Below, piece by piece: positions 1 through 6,730 of a stretch of 8,526 nt of DNA. Origin of the DNA: an uncultured Alphaproteobacteria bacterium (lineage in GTDB: Bacteria; Pseudomonadota; Alphaproteobacteria; Puniceispirillales; Puniceispirillaceae); contig CAJYBL010000053.1 in the NCBI GenBank assembly GCA_913064995.1, positions 1 through 8,526 on the forward strand. The letters run 5' to 3'. Position 1 is the stretch's first letter; each line of letters opens with the position of its first letter. The translations under genes and the position numbers were made by a program. The notes under the pieces were generated by a model, which was not told where the DNA came from, searched no databases, and worked only from the letters and a program-made list of their open reading frames with translations.

Positions 1-1
1 G

Positions 2-400
2 CATCGGGTAAGCCCATTGCCAAGCGCTATTCTGGCCGATTGGGCATCGCATGTGCTTCGTCCTGCCGGCGGCAGCGGCGAGATTATTTTTGATATAAAA
101 CGCGTTGCCGTGACGATGATCGATTTGCCCGCCAAGGTCGGGATTGACGGTTTGCTCACCGATCAACAAAGCCACAAAGTCACCGCTGAAATCAAAGCCA
201 AAATCATGTGGCTTCAGCCCGTTGGCGGCACACAGGCATTGGCCGATCTAAGCGCTGCACATTCGATCACAATGCGTGAGTCAGCCACAGCAAATGAAGT
301 CAGCAAAGTTGTCAATGAAGCGATGAAAGGTGCGCTTGTCCGGCTGGATAGCCAAACCCGCAAAGAATTGGCAACCATTGACCGGATTATTTTACCCTAG
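2..400 (+). CDS. conserved hypothetical protein, 3' part only
   Basis: The reading frame is open from the first bases of the window to a TAG at 398-400, so this is the C-terminal 132 residues or so of a longer protein whose start lies outside. A TTG at 17 exists, but the frame is open upstream of it and I see no ribosome binding site there, so it should not be taken as the start. The visible part begins near residues SPLPSAILADWASHVLRP and has the feel of an alphaproteobacterial conserved hypothetical family (often annotated as a putative lipoprotein) in which an Ala/Trp-rich helix precedes beta strands and a C-terminal amphipathic helix. No catalytic motif or membrane segment is visible in this part. 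The missing N-terminus would show whether it has a signal peptide. Function is unknown. It converges with trkH, with 17 nt between the two stop codons. The coding call is good; the family assignment is from memory and weak. Confidence 0.7.
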   Translation, partial: HRVSPLPSAILADWASHVLRPAGGSGEIIFDIKRVAVTMIDLPAKVGIDGLLTDQQSHKVTAEIKAKIMWLQPVGGTQALADLSAAHSITMRESATANEVSKVVNEAMKGALVRLDSQTRKELATIDRIILP

Positions 401-417
401 GGATTTTTGCGCGATAT

Positions 418-1914
418 CTAGCGCTGCCAAAAGGCTGGATTGAGCATCACCAGAACGGTAAAGATTTCCAGCCGTCCCAAAAGCATGGCAAAGGTCATGA
501 TCCATTTCGCACTATCGGGAAGTGTCGAGAAATTACCATCAGCGCCAATCACTTCGCCAAGACCCGGGCCAACATTACTGATTGATGTTGCGGCGCCTGA
601 CAGTGCCGTCACAAAATCAAGACCGGCTATGCCAAGCATGATCGCGATCAGCACAAAGCCAAGAATAAAGAGATAGAAAAACCCCATCACCGAATCCATG
701 ACCTCGACTGAAACTGGCCGTTTGTTGTAATAGGCAAGCACCACCGCATGAGGGCGCAGCAAGCGACTGATCTGCACCTTGGCGGTGCTGGCAAGAACTT
801 GAAGGCGGAACACTTTGATTCCGCAGGTGGTTGACCCGCCACAGCCGCCAATGAACATAACGATCAGCAGGATCGTTGTTGCAAACCCGCCCCATGCCGA
901 AAAATTGGCACTCACATAACCTGTGCCGGTCATGATCGAAACGCCGTTAAAGCTCGCCTGCCTTACCGCCTGGCCAAACCCCAAACCGGTTTGCATCAAA
1001 TGCCAGATCAATAGCAGAACAAGCCCAACCGCAAGGATTAAGAACAAGCGCACTTGCGGATCATTCAGCAAGCTTCGCCACCCACCGCGTACCATCGCCA
1101 GATAATGCGCAAAAGGCAGGCTGCCAACAATCATACCAGCGATAATAACCCATTCGACAGCAACCGAATCAAACGCTCCAATCGATGCTGTACGGGTTGA
1201 ATAGCCCCCAGTGGCAAGGGTTGTCATTGAATGCGCAACCGCATCGAATGTATCCATGCCCGCCAGCGCCAGCATCACCGCCCAAAGTGCGGTTAATCCC
1301 GTGTAGACAAGGCCAATACCACCAGCAAGCTGGGTTGCCCGCGGCACAACATTTTCAGCCCGCTCATAGGATTCGGTGCGAAACAGCTGCATGCCCCCAA
1401 CCGACAGCATTGGCAAAACGGCCATTGCCATAACGACAATACCAACCCCGCCAAGCCATTGAAGCAAGGCACGCCAGATCAAAATTCCTGGGGATGCCTG
1501 TTCGATTTCAACAAGGATGGTTGATCCGGTTGTGGTGATCCCTGAAACCGACTCAAAAACCGAATCGGTAAAGCTAAGATCAAGCTCGCTGAACATAAAA
1601 GGCAAAGCGCCAAAAATGCCGATCATCACCCATGAACCGTTGGTTAGCAAAAACGCCTGCCGAAGCCCAAGATCAAGCGTGTCACGCTGGTTCGTTGCAA
1701 GCCATACCGACACGCCAACAAAGCCAGTTAACAACGCGGATAGTGCAAAAACCTGCCAATCATCAGATCCGGCATAAAGATCAACACCCATTGGAATCAG
1801 CATTGCCGCTGCCAAGATGGTTGCCAGAAGTCCTAAAATATTTAGCACGGGTGAAAGCTGCATGATGATCCGGTTGCGGTTACAATTGGCGGCTTGTGCG
1901 ATGGCGCCTTGCAT
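418..1914 (-). CDS. trkH: TrkH-family potassium uptake protein
   Basis: Membrane subunit of the Trk potassium uptake system, which conducts K+ across the inner membrane and normally works with the cytoplasmic NAD(H)/nucleotide-binding regulator TrkA (not in this window). At 498 residues it has the usual family length. All four pore-loop filter segments are visible, each with its key glycine: SGITTTGST (about 124-132), TTLATGGYS (231-239), SIMTGTGYV (326-334) and SISNVGPGLG (444-453). The cytoplasmic motif GGCGGSTTCGIKVFR (356-370) and the C-terminal LLGRLEIFTVL...NPAFW are also typical. Hydrophobic helices flank each loop, giving the 4x(M1-P-M2) architecture. The chosen ATG at 1914 has an AGGA seven nt upstream. 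A second ATG at 1863 would give MQLSPVLNILGLL, which is where most homologues begin, but it has only a poor ribosome binding site, so the start is open between the two. It lies 30 nt downstream of folE on the same strand and is probably cotranscribed. Confidence 0.95.
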   Translation of the reverse strand: MQGAIAQAANCNRNRIIMQLSPVLNILGLLATILAAAMLIPMGVDLYAGSDDWQVFALSALLTGFVGVSVWLATNQRDTLDLGLRQAFLLTNGSWVMIGIFGALPFMFSELDLSFTDSVFESVSGITTTGSTILVEIEQASPGILIWRALLQWLGGVGIVVMAMAVLPMLSVGGMQLFRTESYERAENVVPRATQLAGGIGLVYTGLTALWAVMLALAGMDTFDAVAHSMTTLATGGYSTRTASIGAFDSVAVEWVIIAGMIVGSLPFAHYLAMVRGGWRSLLNDPQVRLFLILAVGLVLLLIWHLMQTGLGFGQAVRQASFNGVSIMTGTGYVSANFSAWGGFATTILLIVMFIGGCGGSTTCGIKVFRLQVLASTAKVQISRLLRPHAVVLAYYNKRPVSVEVMDSVMGFFYLFILGFVLIAIMLGIAGLDFVTALSGAATSISNVGPGLGEVIGADGNFSTLPDSAKWIMTFAMLLGRLEIFTVLVMLNPAFWQR

Positions 1915-1944
1915 TTGGGCATCCTATACTTGGGCGCCCTATCA

Positions 1945-2589
1945 CTAGCCTAGTTTTGTTTGATCAAGAAAGCGTCGGCTAAGGGCTTCATCCTCTTTAA
2001 ACACACCGGTAAATCTTGTGGTAATCATCGAAACATCGGGTTTGCGAACGCCGCGTGTTGTCATGCATTGATGCTGCGCGTCAATCAGCACGGCAACGCC
2101 TTTTGGCTGCAAAATTTTCTGGATGCAATCGGCCACCTGCGCGGTCAGGGTCTCTTGCGTTTGCAGGCGATGGGCAAAGCCATCAAGAACCCGCGCCAAT
2201 TTGGAAATGCCAACAACGCGCCGGTCGGGCATATAGGCAATATGGGCAACACCCAAAATAGGCACCAAATGATGTTCGCAATGGCTTTCCATCCGGATAT
2301 TGCGAAGCATCACCATATCGTCATAGCCTTCGACCTCTTCAAAGGTGCGCGCCAGCATCTGTGCCGGATCTTCGTCATAGCCGCTGCAAAATTCCGACCA
2401 TGCGCGTACGACCCGTCCCGGTGTTCCGGCAAGCCCTTCACGGGCGGGGTTTTCGCCAATCCAGCGCAATAGAACATCAATTGCCGCTTCGGCTTCCTGC
2501 CGGCTTGGTTTTTCAGTTACTGACTGATCGGGTGAAGCATCATTTATCTCAGATGCGTCTTTGATCTCGCCATTGTCATAAGGAGTCAT
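1945..2589 (-). CDS. folE: GTP cyclohydrolase I (type IA)
   Basis: Converts GTP to 7,8-dihydroneopterin triphosphate and formate, the first step to tetrahydrofolate and other pterins; a cytoplasmic homodecamer in known members. From the chosen start it has 214 residues, with the conserved core from about residue 31 (EAAIDVLLRWIGENPAREGLAGTPGRV). The zinc and active-site residues are present: SHCEHH gives Cys104 and His107, and HQCMTTRG gives Cys175, matching E. coli Cys110, His113 and Cys181 with a constant offset of six. This marks the zinc-dependent IA type and not the FolE2 type. The frame can be extended to a TTG at 2679, but that codon has a poor ribosome binding site and overlaps a likely promoter. 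The ATG at 2589 has AAGG six nt upstream, and the ATG at 2592 directly before it is an alternative. The first 30 residues are acidic and variable, as is common. trkH follows 30 nt downstream. Confidence 0.95.
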   Translation of the reverse strand: MTPYDNGEIKDASEINDASPDQSVTEKPSRQEAEAAIDVLLRWIGENPAREGLAGTPGRVVRAWSEFCSGYDEDPAQMLARTFEEVEGYDDMVMLRNIRMESHCEHHLVPILGVAHIAYMPDRRVVGISKLARVLDGFAHRLQTQETLTAQVADCIQKILQPKGVAVLIDAQHQCMTTRGVRKPDVSMITTRFTGVFKEDEALSRRFLDQTKLG

Positions 2590-2648
2590 CATGTGCCTTG
2601 CCAAACCATTTTGAAACTGCTGCTGCCAATCATTTAGGTCGCTGCCTG

Positions 2649-2679
2649 AGTATATGACGAAAACAGTCCCGAAATGCAA
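2649..2679 (-). promoter_or_regulatory. candidate promoter for folE(-trkH)
   Basis: On the minus strand, TTGCAT (2679-2674) is followed after 19 nt by TATACT (2654-2649), a five-of-six match to the -10 consensus. The spacing is longer than the preferred 17, so the -10 element carries most of the call. Transcription would start near 2642, giving a leader of about 50 nt before the ATG at 2589. This placement also argues against translation starting at the TTG at 2679. Judged by eye. Confidence 0.35.
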
Positions 2680-2740
2680 CTTTAATTGGCAGAAACCTTA
2701 ATGGGCAATCAATCTTGTTAATACCGGTGGCGAGTAAAGC

Positions 2741-2769
2741 TTGAACAAATTGGCAAAGCCATGTATATG
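2741..2769 (+). promoter_or_regulatory. candidate sigma-70-type promoter for the DJ-1-like gene
   Basis: TTGAAC (2741-2746), a 17-nt spacer and TATATG (2764-2769) match the -35/-10 consensus at four of six positions each with ideal spacing. It would give a leader of roughly 118 nt before the ATG at 2894. The divergent spacer 2593-2893 holds this, the folE promoter on the other strand, and no coding frame I believe: the open frames there have no homologue-like features and overlap the promoter signals. Judged by eye. Confidence 0.35.
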
Positions 2770-2893
2770 CTGGCACGTTTCTAATTTCAAGGCAACAAGC
2801 GCGATCGGCAGACCGGTTGGTGCTAGCCAGCGTAACCTTCCTCGCACAAGTCAAAGCGAGAGACCCTAATTCAATCATTTAAGGAGTATTCTT

Positions 2894-3418
2894 ATGGAGC
2901 TATCCAATTTTTCAGGAAAAACAATCGCCATTATGGTGGCAAGCGGTTTTGATGAGACCGGATTTATCGCCATCCAACGTGCCATGATGAGTGCTGGCGC
3001 GAAATTAAGAATTGTTTCTCGGGAAGCTGGATTAACGAATGCATGGAACGGCACTGGCTGGGGCATGTCCTATCCGGCCGACTCAACCTTATCGACAGCG
3101 CTTGCGATTGATTATGATGCGCTGATCGTGCCAGCTGGCAACCGCCATGTTGAAAGCTTGAAAAATGAAGTTCATGCCAAGCGTGTTTTGCGTGCGTTCC
3201 TTCGCGAAGATATGCCGGTTCTGCTTCAAGGCGATGCGGTTGCGCTATTGTCATTGATCGATGAAGCTGCTGAGCGGACAAAAGCTGGAAGTGATGATAC
3301 CGCACCTGTTATCGACCGCAATCTTGTGACAGCATCAGCGGGATCGAAACAGCTTGACGGGCTATCAGCCTTGAATGGTGTTATGGCGACTGCCGAAGCT
3401 GAAAGCCGCGCCGCTTGA
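2894..3418 (+). CDS. DJ-1/PfpI-superfamily protein without the usual cysteine
   Basis: A 174-residue cytoplasmic protein with the fold pattern of the DJ-1/PfpI (class I glutamine amidotransferase-like) superfamily: an N-terminal beta strand GKTIAIMVASGFDETGF (about 8-24, with the conserved acidic turn), a second strand AKLRIVSREAG (about 36-46), then YDALIVPAGN (about 74-83), and the strand-to-helix elbow PVLLQGDAVALL (about 108-119). In active members the elbow carries a nucleophilic cysteine (GxCH/ICHG-like). Here the positions read QGDA, so protease, deglycase or chaperone activity of the cysteine-dependent kind is unlikely. The sequence style most resembles the C-terminal domain of large-subunit catalases, which also lacks the cysteine, but no catalase domain is present. 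The start is secure: ATG at 2894 with AAGGAG seven nt upstream. It ends 22 nt before the DUF1289 gene and is probably cotranscribed with it. The specific function is unknown. Confidence 0.85.
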   Translation: MELSNFSGKTIAIMVASGFDETGFIAIQRAMMSAGAKLRIVSREAGLTNAWNGTGWGMSYPADSTLSTALAIDYDALIVPAGNRHVESLKNEVHAKRVLRAFLREDMPVLLQGDAVALLSLIDEAAERTKAGSDDTAPVIDRNLVTASAGSKQLDGLSALNGVMATAEAESRAA

Positions 3419-3440
3419 AACCAAAAAGGTAACAACCGAT

Positions 3441-3686
3441 ATGGCTTCTCCTGACAAACCTGTTGCAACAAAGCTGCCATCGCCCTGCGTGTCTATCTGT
3501 CAGATGGATCCGCAGGACGGGGTCTGTCTTGGCTGTTATCGGACGCGCGCCGAAATCGCTGCATGGCGAAGCATGGATCAAGATGATCAATTGGCTTTGC
3601 TGAATATTCTTCGTGACAGGCGGGCAACGGCAACTGGCGTCGCACGGCGTCCCTCACGACGCAACGTGAAACGTCTTAGCATCTAG
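3441..3686 (+). CDS. DUF1289 domain-containing small protein
   Basis: An 81-residue protein with the compact DUF1289 signature: SPCVSIC at residues 14-20, then MDPQDGVCLGCYRT (22-35), then an AEIAAWRSMDQDDQLALL helix region. Four cysteines (16, 20, 29, 32) are arranged CX3C-X8-CX2C, a layout that could hold zinc or another metal. The family is widespread in proteobacteria and has no established function; the metal site is inference. The C-terminal tail is short and rich in Arg (ARRPSRRNVKRLSI). The chosen start is the ATG at 3441, which has AAGG 11 nt upstream. An ATG at 3375 in the same frame would add 22 residues with no family similarity and would overlap the preceding gene. It sits between the DJ-1-like gene (22 nt gap) and the homocysteine methyltransferase gene (69 nt gap). 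Confidence 0.88.
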   Translation: MASPDKPVATKLPSPCVSICQMDPQDGVCLGCYRTRAEIAAWRSMDQDDQLALLNILRDRRATATGVARRPSRRNVKRLSI

Positions 3687-3723
3687 CCTGTCAAGGATGG
3701 TGCGATGGCGGCCGGGTGATGGC

Positions 3724-3740
3724 TGCCACACCGAGTGGCA
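3724..3740 (+). other. stem-loop abutting the bmt ribosome binding site
   Basis: TGCCAC (3724-3729) and GTGGCA (3735-3740) form a perfect 6-bp stem with a 5-nt loop. The last base of the stem is the first base of the AAGGA (3740-3744) that precedes the ATG at 3756. It may affect initiation of the methyltransferase gene, or be chance. It does not match a SAM, SAH or SAM/SAH riboswitch that I can recognise. Confidence 0.4.
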
Positions 3741-3755
3741 AGGAACCCAAAAGTA

Positions 3756-4775
3756 ATGTGTAATATTTTATCCGATCTGATTGACCGACAAGGCTGGTGT
3801 GTTGCCGATGGTGCCACTGGAACCAACCTGTTTGGGCGCGGCCTTGAAACCGGATATCCACCAGAATTATGGTCGGTTGAACGTCCGGACGATATTTTAT
3901 GGCTTCATGGCAGTTTTCTCAAAGCCGGATCAGATTTAATCCTGACCAACACCTTTGGCGGGACCGGATTCAGGCTGAAACTTCATGAATCACAAGACCG
4001 TGTTCGAGAGCTGAATATTGCTGCGGCGCAATTGGCCCGCGAAGCGGTCGAGATACATTTTGCCAATAGTAGAAAACGCGCCATTGTAGCCGGATCAATG
4101 GGGCCAACGGGCGAGCTGTTTGAACCGCTTGGCAAATTAACGCACAGCGCCGCTGTTGCCGGTTTTACCGAACAGGCCGAAGCGCTTGCCGAGGGCGGTG
4201 TTGACGTTTTATGGATTGAAACCATGTCGTCAAATGAAGAGGTGGCTGTCGCGATCGAAGCAGCAAAGTCCACCGGCCTGCCGATTTGTGCAACCATGAC
4301 ATTTGATACGGCTAGCCGGTCAATGATGGGGGTGATGCCAGCTGATTTTGCCAATTTTGCCACTGCCTCAGGAGCCAACTTCATTGGCGCCAACTGCGGA
4401 ATTGGACCGGCTGAATTGCTGCATTCGGTAAGTGGTATTCTGGCGCAATCGGGTGATGTGCCAGTGGTGGCCAAGGGTAATTGTGGTATCCCTGCCTATG
4501 TTGAAGGCGCAATCCATTATCATGGAACCCCTGAATTGATGGCTGATTATGCGCTGTTTGCGCGCGATATGGGTGCCAAAATCATTGGTGGCTGTTGCGG
4601 CACTAGCCCAGCGCATGTTGCCGCAATGACAGCCGCGCTGGAAGCAACGCCAAAACGGCTATTTGATGAAGTGGCCATGACCGCGGCGCTAGGCACGGCA
4701 TGGGCCGATGTGAATATCAATAATGCCGGCGGTGATGACCGGCGCGGTCGGCGTGGGCGTCGCCGTTCGTCATGA
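3756..4775 (+). CDS. bmt: homocysteine S-methyltransferase, probably betaine-dependent
   Basis: A cytoplasmic zinc enzyme that transfers a methyl group to homocysteine to make methionine. The most likely donor is glycine betaine (giving dimethylglycine), by resemblance to the alphaproteobacterial Bmt group; S-methylmethionine or a related methylated compound cannot be excluded from sequence. From the ATG at 3756 it has 339 residues and one Pfam-type S-methyl_trans barrel. Visible landmarks are ADGATGTNLF near residues 17-26 (with the substrate-side Asp18), LTNTFGG (63-69), the acidic WIET (153-156), and the zinc cysteines GANCGIG (Cys214) and GGCCGTSP (Cys280, Cys281). No cobalamin or folate domains follow, so this is not MetH. 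Residues 329-339 form an Arg-rich tail (DRRGRRGRRRSS region). A GTG at 3735 would add seven residues, but it has no ribosome binding site; the ATG has AAGGA 11 nt upstream. It probably shares a transcript with the two genes before it. Confidence 0.87.
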   Translation: MCNILSDLIDRQGWCVADGATGTNLFGRGLETGYPPELWSVERPDDILWLHGSFLKAGSDLILTNTFGGTGFRLKLHESQDRVRELNIAAAQLAREAVEIHFANSRKRAIVAGSMGPTGELFEPLGKLTHSAAVAGFTEQAEALAEGGVDVLWIETMSSNEEVAVAIEAAKSTGLPICATMTFDTASRSMMGVMPADFANFATASGANFIGANCGIGPAELLHSVSGILAQSGDVPVVAKGNCGIPAYVEGAIHYHGTPELMADYALFARDMGAKIIGGCCGTSPAHVAAMTAALEATPKRLFDEVAMTAALGTAWADVNINNAGGDDRRGRRGRRRSS

Positions 4776-4782
4776 AAATGGA

Positions 4783-4809
4783 CATATGACCCTGAATGTG
4801 GGTCATGTG
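4783..4809 (+). other. 10-bp stem-loop after the methyltransferase gene
   Basis: CATATGACCC (4783-4792) pairs with GGGTCATGTG (4800-4809) over ten continuous positions, one of them a T-G wobble, with a 7-nt loop. It starts seven nt after the stop codon, as an mRNA 3'-end structure would. No T-run follows, so a classical intrinsic terminator is not supported; it may act as a 3' stabiliser or a Rho-associated end. Confidence 0.5.
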
Positions 4810-4824
4810 AACCGAAAGCCGGTT
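4810..4824 (+). other. small stem-loop directly following the previous one
   Basis: AACCG (4810-4814) pairs with CGGTT (4820-4824) around a 5-nt loop. It begins at the base right after the 10-bp stem at 4783-4809. A further weak pairing, TTGCG (4823-4827) with CGCAA (4835-4839), would share two bases with it, so the two cannot both form fully. Short enough to be chance. Confidence 0.3.
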
Positions 4825-4868
4825 GCGTCAATGCCGCAATCTTTGCATACTCGCCGCGTTTTTGATGG

Positions 4869-4883
4869 CCGCTTTCAAAGCGG
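4869..4883 (+). other. stem-loop upstream of aspS
   Basis: CCGCTT (4869-4874) and AAGCGG (4878-4883) form a perfect 6-bp stem with a 3-nt loop, extendable by a G-T pair at 4868/4884. A short T-run lies before it (4859-4863) and none after it. It lies in the presumed leader of aspS, about 65 nt before the ATG. Role unknown. Confidence 0.3.
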
Positions 4884-4947
4884 TGATTGATCCGATTATC
4901 GCAGTTTATTGGCCATTCGCTGGTCATTCTTAACGGAGCCTTAGATC

Positions 4948-6720
4948 ATGCATGCCTACCGATCCCATAATTGCGTCGAATTGACCGAAGCCAATGTTGG
5001 CCAGCAGGTAAAATTATCTGGCTGGATTAACCGCAAACGCGATCATGGCCAGCTTGTCTTTGTTGATCTTCGTGACCATTACGGCCTGACCCAATGTGTT
5101 GCCGATTCATCCGATGCCAGCTTTGCGCTTGTCGAAGCCACACGGCTCGAGTCAGTGGTTACCGTTACTGGCACCGTTCTGAAGCGCAGTGAAGAGACGG
5201 TCAACACATCATTGCCAACTGGCCAGATCGAGATTCGTATCGAAGCTTTTGAGGTGCAATCGGCTGCCGACACATTACCATTGCAGGTCAATTCAGATGA
5301 AGATTCGGGCGAGGAAACACGGCTTCGCTATCGCTATCTTGATCTTCGGCGCGCACGGCCGCATGCCAATATCATGTTGCGCGCCAAAATCATTCAATCC
5401 ATCCGTGCGCGCATGGTGGCGCAGGATTTCACCGAATTCCAAACACCAATTTTGACCGCATCATCGCCTGAAGGGGCGCGCGACTTTCTGGTATCGGCCC
5501 GCCTTCACCCGGGCAAATTTTATGCTTTGCCGCAGGCACCACAGCAATTTAAACAGCTGATCATGGTTAGCGGCTTTGACCGTTATTTCCAGATTGCGCC
5601 GTGCTTCCGGGATGAAGATAGCCGCGCTGACCGCAGCCCGGGCGAATTCTACCAGCTTGATCTTGAGATGAGCTTTGTTGAGCAGCAGGATGTGTTCGCC
5701 GCTGTCGAACCAGTTATCAAAGGTGTGTTTGAAGAATTTTCCGACAAAATTGTCGATACTGATTTTGTGCATATTCCATTTGCGGACTCGATGCTGAAAT
5801 ATGGCAATGACAAGCCGGATCTGCGGATTCCGTTTGAAATTAGCGATGTAACCGATATTTTCCGCGGATCGGATTTTTCAATCTTTGCCAAGAATATCGA
5901 AAAAGGTGCGGTTGTGCGGGCGGTTCCGGGACCAAAATGTGGAAGCCGTGCGATTGCCGACCGGATGAACAGCTGGGCGCAAGGCGAAGGCGCACCGGGA
6001 ATGGGCTATATTATTTATGGTGAAGGCGAGGCGCGCGGCCCCGTCGCCAAAGCGCTTGGTGCGGAAAAGGCCGAAGCGATCCGCGTTGCTGCGGGTGTCG
6101 GCGATGGTGATGCGGTGTTTTTCGCTTGTGCGCCTGCGGATGAAGCGGCCAGCCTTGCCGGACGCGCCCGCGTGAAAATTGGTCAAGATCAGAATTTGAT
6201 CGATAAAAACCTGTTTCGCTTTGCATGGATTGTCGATTTCCCGATGTTCGAAGCCGATCCGGTTACCGGCAAGATTGATTTCTCGCATAATCCCTTTTCA
6301 ATGCCACAAGGCGGCATGAAAGCGCTTGAAGAACAAGACCCGCTAACCATCAAAGCTTGGCAATATGATCTTGTTTGTAATGGCGTGGAATTATCTTCAG
6401 GTGCGATCCGGAATCACCTTCCCGAAGTGATGTATAAAGCCTTTGAAATCGCTGGCTATCCAAACAGCACGGTTGATGAAAAATTTCCGGCGATGATCAA
6501 TGCATTCCGCTTTGGCGCGCCGCCACATGGCGGTATTGCGCCTGGTATTGACCGAATCGTGATGCTGATTGCTGACGAGCCGAATATCCGTGAGGTTATT
6601 CTGTTCCCGATGAATGGCAAGGCTGAGGATCTGATGATGGCAGCCCCTTCTGAAGTTGACGAAACGGCGCTTGCCGAACTGCATATCCGGCGCGTGCCGC
6701 AGATCAAGAAAAAGGACTAG
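4948..6720 (+). CDS. aspS: aspartyl-tRNA synthetase, probably non-discriminating
   Basis: Class II synthetase that attaches aspartate to tRNA-Asp in the cytoplasm; 590 residues, the same size as E. coli AspRS. Domains in order: N-terminal anticodon-binding OB fold (about 1-107), the class II catalytic core starting near RYRYLDLRR (about 127-135), and the bacterial GAD insertion (about 300-420). Key residues are visible: SSPEGARDF (172-180), PQAPQQFKQL (195-204), motif 2 CFRDEDSRADR with Arg221, SHNPFSMP before the C-terminal half, and motif 3 GIAPGIDR with Arg536. In the OB fold, RKRDHGQL puts His33 where discriminating E. coli-type enzymes have Leu30 and the Pseudomonas aeruginosa non-discriminating enzyme has His31. 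This suggests it also charges tRNA-Asn, to be amidated by GatCAB; that is inference. The ATG at 4948 has GGAG nine nt upstream. The stop codon lies 10 nt from that of the convergent ctaA. Confidence 0.97.
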   Translation: MHAYRSHNCVELTEANVGQQVKLSGWINRKRDHGQLVFVDLRDHYGLTQCVADSSDASFALVEATRLESVVTVTGTVLKRSEETVNTSLPTGQIEIRIEAFEVQSAADTLPLQVNSDEDSGEETRLRYRYLDLRRARPHANIMLRAKIIQSIRARMVAQDFTEFQTPILTASSPEGARDFLVSARLHPGKFYALPQAPQQFKQLIMVSGFDRYFQIAPCFRDEDSRADRSPGEFYQLDLEMSFVEQQDVFAAVEPVIKGVFEEFSDKIVDTDFVHIPFADSMLKYGNDKPDLRIPFEISDVTDIFRGSDFSIFAKNIEKGAVVRAVPGPKCGSRAIADRMNSWAQGEGAPGMGYIIYGEGEARGPVAKALGAEKAEAIRVAAGVGDGDAVFFACAPADEAASLAGRARVKIGQDQNLIDKNLFRFAWIVDFPMFEADPVTGKIDFSHNPFSMPQGGMKALEEQDPLTIKAWQYDLVCNGVELSSGAIRNHLPEVMYKAFEIAGYPNSTVDEKFPAMINAFRFGAPPHGGIAPGIDRIVMLIADEPNIREVILFPMNGKAEDLMMAAPSEVDETALAELHIRRVPQIKKKD

Positions 6721-6730
6721 TTTAGCGCGG

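Noticed and set aside
395..408. CCCTAGGG followed by five T at the end of the first gene, as a terminator
   Set aside because: The palindrome has no loop and cannot form a usable hairpin; the T-run alone is not enough.
1960..2472. Long 170-codon plus-strand frame opposite folE
   Set aside because: Antisense shadow of a strongly supported gene; the translated composition (rich in His, Asn, Gln) is typical of a mirrored frame.
2630..2878. An 82-codon open frame on the minus strand in the folE / DJ-1 spacer
   Set aside because: No family-like features and unusual composition (many Cys, Arg). It overlaps both candidate promoters and has no clear ribosome binding site.
3687..3760. Possible SAM-II, SAM-V, SAH or SAM/SAH riboswitch before bmt
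   Set aside because: The only stem has a 5-nt loop with no sequence that could pair with the AAGGA, and I cannot find the conserved core bases of these classes.
3983..4474. 163-codon minus-strand frame inside the methyltransferase gene
   Set aside because: Antisense shadow; the plus-strand product has all catalytic landmarks and this frame has none.
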